The notes: generated by a model not told the origin, from the sequence alone. DNA of 36,563 nucleotides from Chara braunii (GCA_003427395.1 BFEA01000583.1:169802-206364); one strand, 5' to 3'. Numbered from the stretch's first letter, positions 1 through 9,996 are shown. Numbers and translations: made by a program.

Positions 1-480
1 ATGGGTCCAGGTCCGTGCTAAAAAAAAAAAAAAAAAAATCAGGTCTGGGACTCTGGCCCGTACCCCACTCAAAGGGCCACAGGCCCAGACCCAATGAACA
101 ACCCGGGCCCAGACCCAGGTCAACGGGTACAGACCCGCAGACCAGCGGTAGGTCAACCCCGGGAACCGGACACCGGGCAGGACTTGCAGGGCTGGGCTTT
201 CAGGTCCGTGCTATAAAAAAAAAGATCAGGTCTAGGCCCATACCCCAGTCAAAGGGGCACAAGTCCAGGGCTAGGCTTTCATAACAGGCAGACCTGTGGG
301 TCTGGGCCCATACCCCACTCAAAGAGGCACAGGCCCAGACCCAATTAACAACCCGGGCCCAGACCTGTTACCTGGCCTCCTGCCCAGACCCAATCAACAA
401 CCCGGGCCTGTCTGCCTCGCCCAGATCGTTACCTGGCCCAGACCCAATCAACAACCCGGGCGCACACCTGTTACCCGTGC
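1..480. repeat. GC-rich interspersed repeat block with recurring CCCAGACCC motif
   Basis: The phrase CCCAGACCCAATnAACAACC recurs at about 80-110, 335-360, 385-408 and 435-460, separated by related G/C-rich text. The opening phrase of the window (GGTCCAGGTCCGTGCTAAAA) returns near 1199, so the whole 1-1200 stretch is a higher-order repeat unit. Poly-A tracts follow the phrase in both places, which resembles the tail of a short retroposed repeat. I see no coding signal: open frames here are repeat translations of low complexity. Confidence 0.7.
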
Positions 481-1265
481 CTGTGTGCCTGCCTGCCTGT
501 GTGCCTGCCTGCCTGCCTGCCCGCTTGTCTGCCTGTCGTCTTGCCTGTTTGTTTGTCTGCTTACCCGCCACGTCGACCTGACACGTTGACCTGCCTCCCT
601 GCGTATCTGCCTGCCTATCTGCCTAACTGTCTGCCTATGTGTCTGCCTGTCTGTCGCCGTGTGTGTCTGCGTGTCAGTCTGACTGTCTGCCTGCCTCTCT
701 GCGTCGTTGCACAGGTTCAGACGCACAGACAGCCAGACAGACAGTCAAACAGATGCTTGTTTGCCTTTTTTTTTTTTTTTTTTTTTTTACCCCTTGACTG
801 AGGTCCTGGCACAGGCACACGTAAATCAGAGAACAGGCCCAGGTCCACACTGTCACGTCAACCCCTTCAACACCTGTCACGTCAATGCCTGTGTGCCTAT
901 GCAGGACCTCCACCTGTCACGTCAACACCTGCGAGATCGACAGACAGACAGGCAGACAGGCAGACAGGCAGACACCTGTCAGCCTGTCTGCTTGCCTGCC
1001 AGCGTGCCTGTCTGCCTGCCTGCCTATGTACCTGCCTGCCTATCTGTGTGCCTGTCTGCCTGCCCGCCTGTTTGCCTGTCGTCTTGCCTGTCTGCCTGTC
1101 TGCCTGACATTCAGTTTTTTTCTTCTTGCTTACCGATATTCAGTGTTTTTCTTCTTGCTTACCGTGGGAGCGATCGGAAAGCATCCCCGACTATGTATGG
1201 GTCCAGGTCCGTGCTAAAAAAAAATTAAAAAAATCCAGGTCTGGTGCTAAAAACAGATGCTTGTC

Positions 1266-1317
<52 letters not shown>

Positions 1318-1606
1318 CTTGACTGAGGTACTGACACAGACACATGTAAACCTGAGAACAGGGCTGGGTCCACACTGTCACGTCAACACCTCTCAACACC
1401 TGTCACGTCAATCATGCCTGTGTGCCTATGCAGGACTCCCACCTGTCACGTCAACACCTGCTTGCCACGTCAACACCTGCGAGATCGATAGACAGAGACA
1501 GACAGGCAGACAGGCAGATACCTGTCAGCCTGTCTGCTTGCCTGCCTGCGTGCCTGTTTGCCTGCCTGCCTGTGTACCTGCCTGCCTGCCTGCCTGCCCG
1601 CATGTG
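480..1606. repeat. TGCC/TGTC and CAGA/CAGG simple-repeat blocks in two long tandem units
   Basis: Blocks rich in TGCC and TGTC lie at about 480-700, 990-1115 and 1525-1600. Two long units are recognisable, about 765-1240 and 1270-1606. Each runs poly-T, then CCCCTTGACTGAGGT, then several GTCACGTCAA motifs, then a CAGA/CAGG block, then a TGCC/TGTC block. In each unit the CAGA/CAGG block is followed at once by its near reverse complement, so each unit could form a long simple-repeat hairpin. A 24-bp direct repeat around CTTCTTGCTTACCG sits at 1115-1165. Confidence 0.75.
1271..1313. repeat. poly-T tract
   Basis: An uninterrupted run of over 40 T, paired with a shorter T run at about 767-788 at the matching point of the preceding tandem unit. 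It may be the reverse-strand poly-A tail of a retroposon, or simple slippage. Confidence 0.9.
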
Positions 1607-1991
1607 CAAAGGAGACGCAAACAAGTGCGTACAAGTCTCATGGACAAGGAATGGGGACACACATCATAGTCACACATGAAAAAGAAGGCATGCAACATGG
1701 ACAAGAGGAATGGGGACAAACATCATAGGGAGAGATCACACATGAAAAAGAAGGCACGTAATCACACATGAGAGAGACGCGATGAGTCGTGAGTAGGAGA
1801 AAAAGAGGGAGAGATAGTAAACGTAGACAGCCATGGAGGCGAGATACGCGTGAAAAAAGGCACTTAGAAAATATACGTAAAAACAGAACGAAGTGCCCAA
1901 CTGGCGGTTGTCCCGATGATCATTTCGACCGCCCGCCAGAGACGGTCTCATCAGGGGACGTGAACGCGTACCAAAGATCTGATCTTACTCC

Positions 1992-1999
1992 TATAAATA
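1992..1999 (+). promoter_or_regulatory. possible TATA box in the left arm
   Basis: TATAAATA lies in both inverted-repeat arms at the same place, pointing toward the centre (mirror at 3822-3829, minus). It precedes a coding-like start by about 570 bp. Its role as a promoter is inference; a lone TATA match is weak evidence. Confidence 0.3.
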
Positions 2000-2147
2000 C
2001 TTATCTGGATCTATTTTACGAGAAACCTTTTCTCCAGCAAATCCACCTTAGACCAGCACTGAGCATGGGGAGAGAGAACGGGAAACAGAGGAACCAACGA
2101 GAAGTCTGAGGGGAGGAAGTTGGGAGCATCAGCTTGTTGGGGCAGGG

Positions 2148-2440
2148 AGAAGGGCAGGAAGCAGAGGGGAGAGGCGAGAAAGACAGGAGGGTCATAGCGG
2201 AAGGAGAGTCGGAAAGAGGAGCGAGAGGAGACGGAGATAGTGTAAACACAGTTGAAAAAAGTGACAGGAGAGTCATAGCAGAGTGGCAGGGAGAGGAGCA
2301 CATAGCAGAGGGGCAGGGAAAGGAGCAGGAAACAGAGGGGAGAGGCGGGAAAGACCGGGGAGTCATAGCGGAAGGAAAATCGGAAAGAGGAGCGAGAGGA
2401 GACAGAGACAGTGAAAAAACAGTTGAGAAAAATAACAGGA
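2148..2440 (+). repeat. approximately 170-bp tandem repeat in purine-rich region
   Basis: GAGAGGCGAGAAAGAC near 2169 recurs as GAGAGGCGGGAAAGAC near 2339, followed in both cases by GTCATAGCGGAAGGA and GAGGAGCGAGAGGAGA. About 1.7 units are present. A mirror block lies in the right arm at about 3400-3690, where part of one unit is deleted. The purine bias leaves all three frames open; I do not read it as coding. Confidence 0.7.
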
Positions 2441-2568
2441 GGAGATGAAGACAGAGATCAGACAGTAATGGCTAGAAATTAGGAAGAGACAGAAAAGGAA
2501 CTCGAAAAGTATTGAAGGAGGCAGGCGGGAAAACAAGTTACTCCCCAGTCCGTCAGATCATTCGGTCT

Positions 2569-2751
2569 ATGGATCAAGCTCAGCAAGCACCATCGCATGA
2601 AGACCTCATCAGCGGGAAGCGAATTCCGAACGCGGCGACCATGCTATAAAGGGAAAACCAACTCGAACAAAACGTGCCTTGGCGCGCATGTACCATATGC
2701 TCGTTGTCGAAGAAGAGGAAGAGAACCTTGGAACCGAAAATTTAATTGCTC
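2569..2751 (+). pseudogene. coding-like remnant starting MDQAQQAPSHEDL, left arm
   Basis: An ATG at 2569 opens a frame beginning MDQAQQAPSHEDLISGKR that meets a TAA at 2647. Beyond the stop the same frame continues with a Cys/Lys/Arg-rich stretch (CTICSLSKKRKRTLEP). The right arm has the same frame on the minus strand from 3269, with matching stop and downstream text. It could be the start of a gag-like gene facing the centre of the inverted repeat. I do not recognise the family. Both copies share the stop, so it predates the duplication or marks an exon end. Confidence 0.3.
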
Positions 2752-2773
2752 ATTACTCCTAATGAAGTTGGGG

Positions 2774-3067
2774 AAGCTCAAAAACTAAATTCAGGAGCGG
2801 TGGCGGGCTTTGTCAAGAGGAGCCGATAATGGGAGCAGGGGCCGATCCTGGTTGTAAACTGAACCAGGTACATGCAGAGAAAAACAGAGACTCGAAAGCC
2901 TTCGAAGGTACTGGTACACAGGCAAACACAGCGGCCGAAAATCACCCCTGCTGCAAAAACTGGCCAGGTATCTGTGAATACGTTCTTAAAAAAAAAATTG
3001 ACCGAACTTGGTTGTAATATGAACCGGCTGCATACAACTGTTGAAAAAGCAACGGTGCGTCGCACCC
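2774..3067. other. spacer of the large inverted repeat
   Basis: About 294 bp of non-palindromic sequence between the arms. Related phrases GGTTGTAAACTGAACC (near 2850) and GGTTGTAATATGAACC (near 3010) suggest a short internal direct repeat. A plus-strand frame stays open through 2872-3264 and reads into the right arm, but nothing in it is recognisable. Confidence 0.7.
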
Positions 3068-3269
3068 CAGCTTCATTAGGAGTAATGAGCTATTTAATGT
3101 TCGGTTCCAAGGTTCTCTTCCTCTTCTTCGACAACGAGCATCTGGTACATGCGCGCCGAGGCACGTTTTGTTTGAGTTGGTTTTCCCTTTATAGCATGGT
3201 CGCCGCGTTCGAAATTCGCTTCCTGCTGATGAGGTCTTCATGCGATGGTGCCTGCGGAGCTTGATCCAT
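3061..3269 (-). pseudogene. mirror copy of the MDQA-type coding-like remnant
   Basis: Minus-strand counterpart of the remnant in the left arm, starting MDQAPQAPSHEDLIS, with the same early TAA and then a CTRCSLSKKRKRTLEP stretch. Differences from the left copy include amino-acid changes, so there is no sign of purifying selection. Confidence 0.3.
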
Positions 3270-4214
3270 AGACCGAATGATCTGACGGACTAGGGAGTAA
3301 CTTGTTTTCCCGCCTGCCTCCTTCAATACTTTTCGAGTTCCTTTTCTGTCTCTTCCTAATTTCCAGCCATTACTGTATGATCTCTGTCTTCATCTCCTCC
3401 TGTCATTTCTCTCAACTGTTTTTACACTGTCTCTGTCTCCTCTCGCTCCTCTTTCCGATTTTCCTTCCGCTATGACTCCCCGGTCTTTCCCACCTCTCCC
3501 CTCTGTTTCCTGCTCCTTTTCCTGCCCCTCTGCTATGTGCTCCTTTCCCTGCCCCTCTGCTATGACTGTCCTGTCACTTTTTTCAACTGTTCTTACACTA
3601 TCTCTGTCTCCTCTCGCTCCTCTTTCTGACCCTCCTGTCTTTCCCGCCTCTCCCCTCTGCTTCCTGCCCTTCTCCCTGCCCCAACAAGCTGATGCTCCCA
3701 ACTTCCTCCCCTCAGACTTCTCGTTGGTTCCTCTGTTTCCCGTTCTCTCTCCCCGTGCCCAGTGCTGGTCTAAGGTGGATTTGCTGGAGAAAAGGTTTCT
3801 CGTAAAATAGATCCAGATAAGTATTTATAGGAGTAAGATCAGATCTTTGGTACGCGTTCACGTCCCCTGATGAGACCGTCTCTGGCGGGCGGTCGAAATG
3901 ATCATCGGGACAACCGCCAGTTGGGCACTTCGTTCTGTTTTCACGTATACTTTCTAAGTGCCTTTTTTCACGCGTATCTCGCCTCCATGGCTGTCTACGT
4001 TTNCTATCTCTCCCTCTNTTTCTCCTACTCACGACTCATCGCGTCTCTCTCATGTGTGATTACGTGCCTTCTTTTTCATGTGTGATCTCTCCCTATGATG
4101 TTTGTCCCCATTCCTCTTGTCCATGTTGCATGCCTTCTTTTTCATGTGTGACTATGATGTGTGTCCCCATTCCTTGTCCATGCGACTTGTACGCACTTGT
4201 TTGCGTCTCCTTTG
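3068..4214 (-). repeat. right arm of a large inverted repeat
   Basis: This is the reverse-complement partner of 1607-2773, ending at GTTTGCGTCTCCTTT. It carries the same TATA-like box, pyrimidine-rich block and coding-like start on the minus strand. Two ambiguous bases (4003, 4018) lie in it, as expected where reads from two near-identical arms were collapsed. Confidence 0.9.
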
Positions 4215-4580
4215 TACTACAAACATACATGCACCATAGAACCAGAAATCTATCAGAAAAGGGGAAAAAAAATCTAAAAAAAATCTAAAAGAAAATCTAT
4301 AAAAAGACTAAGGCGATTTCCCGGGCGCCCAGGTGCCAAATTCCTGACCGGAATGGCACCCGGGCGCCTGGCCGGTCAGGACCCCCGGTCGGGCCTCCGG
4401 GCCAGTTTTGCGCAAGGCCTGAAAATTTTTTTTTCGGGGCCTGGGGAGTGCTCTGGGGTTCCTTCAGGCCAGTACCACCGGGGAAAAAAAAATTCGGCCT
4501 TGTGCAGACCCGAAAAATGGCCTGCCCACGTCGCCGAGATCTGGCCGTCGATCTCGAAGATTGACGGTTGGATTTCACAG
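4215..4580. other. GC-rich hairpin region without a gene
   Basis: I see no coding evidence. 4324-4344 and 4350-4368 form a near-perfect stem (GGCGCCC and GGTGCCA arms, loop TGACC, one mismatch and a 2-nt offset), followed by a shorter CTGGCC/GGCCAG stem at 4368-4373 and 4400-4405. A-rich tracts AAAAAAATCTAAAA lie at 4262-4305. Confidence 0.6.
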
Positions 4581-4912
4581 ATTTTCAAACTATTTTGCCC
4601 GAGCGTTTTCGTGCCGGCGCGATGAGTTTGCCAAGGCGAAAACGCACGTGCAAACGAGTTCTCCTATGGAGTCCACCATCGGAGCCCACGCGACGACGAC
4701 GAAGCTCCGAAGACCCCCTGCCGTTGCCCCGGGAGCCCGCCCCCGGATTTTCAAACTAGTTTGCCCGAGCGTTTTCGTGCCGGCGCGATGAGTTTGCCGA
4801 GGCGAAAACGCACGGGCAAACGAGTTCTCCTATGGAGTCCACCATCGGAGCCCACGCGACAACGACGAAGCTCCGAAGACCCCCTGCCGTTGCCCCGGGA
4901 GCCAGCCGCCAT
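4581..4912. repeat. 166-bp tandem duplication
   Basis: Two head-to-tail units starting ATTTTCAAACTA at 4581 and 4747, differing at only a few positions. Each can be read as a short plus-strand peptide (PERFRAGAMSLPRRKRT). The unit length is not a multiple of three, so the frame is not kept across units and I do not call a gene. The second unit runs into the microsatellite. Confidence 0.85.
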
Positions 4913-4942
4913 CGCCCGCTGGCCAGTCCTCGGCCATCAACG

Positions 4943-4944
<2 letters not shown>

Positions 4945-4983
<39 letters not shown>

Positions 4984-5112
4984 TGTGTGTGTGTGTGTGT
5001 ATGAAAGAGAGAGAGAGAGAGAGAGAGAACAACCCTCAACCCTCTCTCTTCTTCTTCTTCTTCTTCTTCTTCTTCTTCTTCTTCTTCTTCTTCCTCCTCC
5101 TCCTCCTCCTCT
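4945..5112. repeat. compound microsatellite (TG)n-(GA)n-(CTT)n-(CTC)n
   Basis: Four adjacent simple repeats: TG at about 4945-5000 with two TA interruptions, GA at 5005-5028, CTT at about 5048-5092 and CTC to 5112. Such a tract is slippage-prone and its length in the assembly may be unreliable. Confidence 0.95.
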
Positions 5113-5640
5113 TGTTCTCGAGCCTACTTGCCTTCGTGACCATTGATACGTCCCAACCAGGTAAGTATTCACTCGCAACTCCCTTGCTACTTCGCTCTTC
5201 CCTGCCTCATACGTGCATCAATGCACCTACCTGCACTCAGACCTTCGTCCACCCGACTCGCCCTTTACCCATGGGGATATTGGACTCCCTCCTAGAGCCT
5301 AACCAGATGCAGCCGATCGTATCATGGCCCCGTCTCCCGTACCTATCAGGAGCGCAAACCAAGAATGAACCTACCCCTAGAATACGGGAAGGTACATCGA
5401 AAGAAGTTTCTGCTGTTGGCACACAGCAGCACTCCGCAGCTTGACTTCCAGTTGGCCCGCATCGCCAGCTCGGCCCCGCGCGCGGAGGCTAGCAAGACTA
5501 CTTCGATTAATAGGATGATCAGAGGCATTTGGGCTACGGTAAGTCTCCAACCTTGCGGCTGGCCTCTCGCTGTTCGCTTTTGAGGGGGTGTACAAAAAAC
5601 CGGATGAACCTGTCCGCGGGAGCGGCTAGATTCATTCCCC
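5113..5640 (+). other. no confident gene; splice-donor-like motifs
   Basis: Mixed-composition sequence with CAGGTAAGTATT at 5158 and CGGTAAGTCTCC near 5537, both good matches to a 5-prime splice donor. Similar CAGGTAAGTACG occurs near 18903. No long open frame or recognisable protein links them. This may be the far end of the LTR-like element that starts at 7723, or an unrecognised exon. Left unassigned. Confidence 0.3.
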
Positions 5641-6620
5641 ACTCAAGCAAAAATTAACTACTACCCCGGCGCGGACTATACTCATCATAGCACAAAACCT
5701 ACTATTCTTTTCCCAAATCTAACTCCGCCATCCTGCTCGCAGCGCCCCAGAACCCCCATCCAACATCTTCCCTTTCTCAAATCCGCTCGGAATCGAGCGA
5801 GAAATCCCATTTCCTCTTCGCCTTTTTCCCTCCTCCATATCCGCCATCTCCATCCTCCGCGTAACTTTCTTTCTGCCACCCTCCTGATCCAGTAACTTAT
5901 CACCCCAACCGACTCCATACTCTTGCTCGCCCGGCCTCAAAACGTTATTCTATCATCTTCCTCTGCCCGTTTCCATCTACTAACGGGCGAAATCGATCGC
6001 TTTCTATGCTTTCTTCCTCTCTCTTGTCGATGCCTCCACGCATCCTTTTCCTTTCTCTATCTCTTCTCCTATACTACTAACACCAAAACTAACAGTCCCC
6101 GCACACTCGCCTTACCCAAAAACCTCAAGCTCGGTCTTTAGTCCGCCCGATTCCGTCAAGGATCGGGCGAGTTGTAGCTCCTCTTACTCCGGCCATAGCC
6201 GATCTCCTCATACTCACATGTATCCGGCGCGACTCCACGTCCGGATTCATTCAGCCATCGAATGCTCCTCCTTCTATGCACGGTTTTCTCCCTACGCCAT
6301 CTCTTCTAGCATTTGCCTGCACCTGGCAAGCTGGCGCCCCCTCCGTCCCGGTTCATTCCTGTTTTCTCCCTCACCCACCACCTTCGATTCCGGCTGCTTC
6401 GTATTCCTCCTCGTCGTAGCGGTCGGCCCCACACAGCGCACTTAGTGAGAATCTGACGGGAACCCGCTACTAGACGACTCGATTAGTCTTTCGCCTCTTT
6501 CCCGCTCCTCACTACAGACGCCCCCGACAGCATCCGTCCTTTTTCTCTCCCTGTAGAGTATATCCTTCGCTACGTCCGACACTGAAATTCACCTCACACT
6601 ACCTACCTACCACTGCTCCC
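5640..6620 (-). repeat. array of hairpin modules at about 180-bp spacing (copy 1)
   Basis: Stem-loops occur at 5784-5799 (CGCTCG/CGAGCG), 5965-5988 (GCCCGTT/AACGGGC) and 6144-6169 (CGCCCGAT/ATCGGGCG). Their starts are 181 and 179 bp apart. The loops resemble each other (TTCC..TC..), but the stems differ and remain paired. A separate hairpin ATCCGG/CCGGAT with a 13-nt loop lies near 6225-6247. Flanking text also repeats loosely (GCTCGCCCGG..CAAAAC, CTACTAAC). No coding signal. The same arrangement recurs at 19.16-19.99 kb and 35.76-36.56 kb. Confidence 0.7.
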
Positions 6621-6893
6621 ACTTGTAGACATACGGGGGACCCCGTAGCGGCCAGAACCGTGTGCACGAGAGAACATGAGGGGGCTGCTCCCGACCTGCA
6701 GGGGGCGATACCGGCCAGGGGACAACCGATAGCATCAGGGGATAAAGCCATGGGGACTAGTCCCCTGTGCCTCCCCTCGGGCCCCCTCCCCTACGAACAT
6801 AAGCAGACTCTGCTATGCCGATCAAGGAATCCATTGGTCTATCTCTTGGGTAGCGGGTGCCAAGTATGCCCAAGAAGGTACATGAGGCCAATG

Positions 6894-6948
6894 GGGAATG
6901 TACCCACGTCCTCCTGAATGCAACTTCTGTGCCTTACCAACTGAGCTA
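6894..6948 (-). repeat. tRNA-like module (Pol III A and B boxes), pseudo-tRNA/SINE-type
   Basis: On the minus strand an A box TAGCTCAGTTGG (6948-6937) matches the consensus, followed about 30 nt later by a B-box-like GTGGGTACATTCCC (6907-6894). The spacing fits an intronless tRNA, but the T loop lacks TTCGA and I cannot form a good acceptor stem. I read it as a tRNA-derived promoter or SINE head, not a functional tRNA gene. Confidence 0.55.
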
Positions 6949-7221
6949 GGCTCTTGGGTCCGCGGCTAGTCTCGAATCCTGCGCCGGGCCCAAGCCGAAA
7001 CAGAAAGAAACTAATAATAATTATAAAATTAATACCAACCCCAAGGGAAAAACAAGACAACTAATGGGACCTGGGCGCGAGACTTACCACTACTTTCCCT
7101 TGGCCCTGCAACGTGGGCCCGCGATCGGACTTCCCCGGCAAAACTAAGGGGGATAGTCCCACGGGACCCTCGACCCCTCAACCCTTCCAATGCTCCGCTG
7201 CTCCTTCGCCGTCGCCCGCTA

Positions 7222-7280
7222 GCCTCAAACCTTGTACCTCCGCCTTATAAGTCCAGTACCGTAACGAATAGAGCTAAGCC
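7222..7280 (-). repeat. tRNA-like module inside LTR-like element copy 1
   Basis: The minus strand reads TTAGCTCTATTCGTTAC (A-box-like, 7277-7261), a short helix region, then AAGGTTTGAGGC (B-box-like, 7233-7222). A module in the same place relative to the TGTCGG end occurs at 21073-21133 and 34229-34284. Each is preceded by CTTGGGC(C/T)TAGC. Confidence 0.5.
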
Positions 7281-7300
7281 CAAGCCTGGGACCAGCCGGC

Positions 7301-7723
7301 GTGGAGGCCTATGTGAATCGGTGCAGCATGGTGCTTAGGCCGAGAAAGCAGCATCGGCTTCATTTTCTACCTACACGAGCATGCTGCTGCTCGGCATTCG
7401 CGCAGGCTTACCCAACTGCATCGCGGCTGCCCCACACGCCATCCTACCGTCGGTTGCGCATGTCGAACTTTTATTCCTTAATCTAAGCAGTAGGCAAAAG
7501 TCACGCCGACCTTGTTAAACCGGCTACCCAATCAAGCCGAAAAATCACACGAACGCCTTAAAACTGCGCGCTCACACATCTTTCCTAAATTTAATAACCC
7601 TCAACCTGTACGCGGACAATCCCCACAATCCGCGCGACCACTCCAAAATTCTAATTTTACTCAAATTTTTTGTCACTTGCAGAACCCAGGGCGGATACCC
7701 TTGTAAGGGTATTCACACCGACA
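7301..7723 (-). mobile_element. LTR-like element 5-prime end, copy 1
   Basis: Reading minus from 7723, the end is TGTCGGTGTGAATACCC, followed by a perfect palindrome (ATACCCTTGTAAGGGTAT on plus), then TCCGCC and a pyrimidine/T-rich stretch. The same end appears at 21550 (minus) and 33801 (plus), with homology for roughly 400 bp up to the tRNA-like module. TGT ends are typical of LTRs, but I find no matched second LTR, so a solo or noncoding (LARD/TRIM-like) element is the working reading. Confidence 0.6.
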
Positions 7724-7777
7724 ACGCGGCCGAGAGGGTCCCACACTGCCCTGTGCGGTGCCGGACCGATGCGCTCG
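7724..7777 (-). repeat. second-family boundary motif TGTCGAGCGCATCGG
   Basis: Reading minus from 7777, TGTCGAGCGCATCGG leads into GTCCGGCACCGCACAGGG and ends at GGCCGCG, where the 7723 LTR-like end begins. The same sequence occurs on plus at about 12153 (TGTTGAGCGCATCGG) and 14382 (TATCGAGCGCATCAG). The minus copy here and the plus copy at 14382 therefore bracket 7.7-14.4 kb as inverted repeats. It looks like the TG-starting end of another LTR-like family. Confidence 0.6.
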
Positions 7778-7779
7778 AC

Positions 7780-9879
7780 AGCGGGGAATAAGCTTGCTTC
7801 CCTAAGGGGCTGTCACCACCCTTAGGGGCATATCCCTACCGAGTTACTGACCCACATGCGAAAACTTTTAAATGCAATCGCAGAGGTAGATCAGCCGAGG
7901 GCGTTCACTCGTCTCGCTGCAGTATAGGAAATGCTTGGTTAACGCCGAGTGAACCCGAACGTCGTTCATTCTCGGGGGCGCTGATCTCCCAAGCACGAAG
8001 CGTACGCCAGTCGACTAGGACAGTCCCAACCAAGCCTGGAACTCTCTTAGATACAATCCTAGTCCCTAGCAATCATCTGAAAACAAAACAACAAAATCCA
8101 CTTACCTTAAAACAAAATTACACAATTGACTTGATGAGCTGGTCTGCCAAAGTGTTTCTTTCCAACCTGTATGACTTAATAACTTTTATATTGTCATTCC
8201 AAGATTATTAATTGAAGAAAAGAAAAATAGGATTAATCTTCCTATCATGACTATTGAAGTTCGTCATAAATAACTTCTGCAAGTAAATACCACTGCTACC
8301 ATGCAGATCAACAAGTGATATGATTCCTGGTCGATATTTGAACTCTCGGTTCAACTACATTTTCGTGCCATTTGCAATTACTTGGAGGAGCGAATGACAT
8401 TTTGTTGGTCGTTTTGTCCTCCTGGACAATAATGATTTTTTCTGTTCCACGAATGATGGAGTATCCATCTCCAACTCCAAATTACTCAATACAGAAATGT
8501 TCCATCTCCCGCTACTTTATTCGCTTTCCACTTTATTCAGCTTATTTTTATGCGATCGATTACCCCTCACTGCATAAGCATGAGAGTGAAATCATCGGGG
8601 TAATCCGAATACTATCCATTCGGCGGTCCTAACTACATAAAGTGTTTTTGTTTTTGATATTACCTCGTGAAGCCATAGATCATATGGCTTCCTCGACGGG
8701 ATAGTTTATGCAAGGAGGTTTTCGAAAATCTGAGTAGGATTTCCAGAAAGCGGTGTCTACCCTAGATCATATGGCTTCCTCAACGGGATAGTCTATGCAA
8801 CGAGGTTTTCTGGAATTTGAGTAAGATTTCCAGAAAGCGGTGTCTACCCTGGTAAATCTGTCGTCCTCCACTCACCTGTGCCTCGAACAAATCCAAACGA
8901 GCACGCTTGTCGTTGTCAAGTACCAGGGTTGTCGCTCGCCCACCTCGCATGACTCTAAAAATCTGAGTACCATACAGGGAGGCCATCCATGAGGCTAGTC
9001 TCCACACTATGACTCGGAAATGCCGACTGAGTCCAAATAAGTGTCTGGTCTTAGTATCCTAAATCCAGATGACGCCGAAACGTCTGTCGAACGAGGTAAT
9101 TTTGATACTCACAATGACTCGAGAGAGACATTGGAGATTACTCGCGCGGTGGAAATACAAGGTATATCCGAAAAACTCATCCTGAGTCCGGGCCGTATTT
9201 GCCCGGAAATCCGCGCGAGTAGGGGGGAAAAATCCCTCGTCGTTTCGTAATAATCCCATGAAGCCGATCCACTCAGTAGGAGAACCATCTTGAACCCGTA
9301 AAAGTTGCTCCGTTCCTATGATAAGGTCGTCCTCTTGTGTGTCACGAACCAGCAGGTGCCTCGGGATCGTCAAATCTCGTCGTGCTTCGGGCATCTATGT
9401 GTCATAACAGAAATTACATTAGTCACATAATCGTTCATCGAGTTCGTCCTCCTCATCCTCCCTTGCATACTTAAAGAAAGGTTCAACTAGTAGAACAATG
9501 AACTTGTTTGCCCGTACTCGTCTCGTATGATATATGCCGAAGAATGAACCCTATCATTCGTTCATCCAAAGTAGGGAGCGGACGAACGTCAACCTTATCT
9601 CAGATATCTCATCCATTCGCGGGTTTATCTCATACGGCGACATCACTACTAAGTTCATGTTGGCGAAATCGTGATCGGGCAGTGGTGGCGTGAACTCGTA
9701 GTGAAGAATGTCCAGACCGGTTCTCGACATGAAAATGAGTTGCCTAGGAGGATTTCATGCACTGTCATCTGAGAATCGTGGGACATCTTCCTAAGAGTAT
9801 AGTTCATACGGATTGTAGACGAGTCGTCTTATTATCTCTAATCTTTCTCCGTTAAGTCTTTGGCACCCGACCCGTTCCG
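7780..9879 (-). repeat. dispersed repeat R1, copy A
   Basis: About 2.1 kb matching 12361-14382 almost throughout in the same orientation, with mainly transition differences. It starts near CGGGGAATAAGCTT and ends at CCGTTCCGCC. It carries exons 2 and 3 of an unrecognised minus-strand gene, plus downstream minus-strand reading frames. The junction with R2 at 9880 falls inside exon 2, so R1 and R2 are halves of one larger unit. Confidence 0.85.
8677..8850. repeat. 87-bp tandem duplication specific to R1 copy A
   Basis: AGATCATATGGCTTCCTC starts at 8677 and again at 8764, with the following text repeated through GGTGTCTACCCT. R1 copy B has this segment once (about 13260-13348), so the duplication arose after the copies separated. 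Confidence 0.85.
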
Positions 9880-9931
9880 CCGCTGCATCACGATTGTGGA
9901 AAAGGTAACAGACAGTAGTCCCCGCAACCAT

Positions 9932-9996
9932 CTGAAAAAAGAGAAGATAAGGATGATCAAGTTAAATTTTTTGTCTACTAAGTATTATTAAAACAC
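9932..9996 (-). other. predicted 65-bp intron in the repeat-borne gene, copy A
   Basis: The minus strand reads CAA|GTGTTTTAATAAT at the donor side and ATCTTCTCTTTTTTCAG|ATG at the acceptor, with AACTTGATC as a possible branch region. Removing it joins two open frames in phase 0. Copy B (21603-21667) has the same ends and the same length, with the pyrimidine tract kept. Confidence 0.6.

Larger units (their letters stand above)
1607..2773 (+). repeat. left arm of a large inverted repeat
   Basis: This arm is the reverse complement of 4214-3068, with scattered substitutions and a deletion of about 20 bp in the right arm. I estimate about 95 percent identity by eye. The outer boundary is sharp at AAAGGAGACGCAAAC; the inner boundary follows AATGAAGTTGGGG. 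The arm holds a TATA-like box, a purine-rich region with an internal 170-bp tandem repeat, and a coding-like start facing the centre. No clear target duplication flanks the outer ends, so a fold-back element, two inverted solo elements, or a palindromic duplication all remain possible. Confidence 0.9.

Noticed and set aside
1789-2109. 106-codon frame present in both inverted-repeat arms
   Set aside because: Presence in both arms only reflects their identity. It spans a TATA-like box, and the sequence is not protein-like.
4761-5444. 227-codon plus-strand frame through the microsatellite
   Set aside because: It is kept open by TG, GA, CTT and CTC repeats. The only non-repetitive part is half of a 166-bp tandem duplication whose unit length breaks the frame.
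6894-6948. Functional tRNA gene
   Set aside because: The A box is good, but the T loop lacks TTCGA and no acceptor stem forms. It is better called tRNA-like.
7680-7740. Helitron 3-prime end (hairpin near terminus)
   Set aside because: No CTRR follows the hairpin, and the element begins TGT and appears to have made a 5-bp target duplication, which Helitrons do not.
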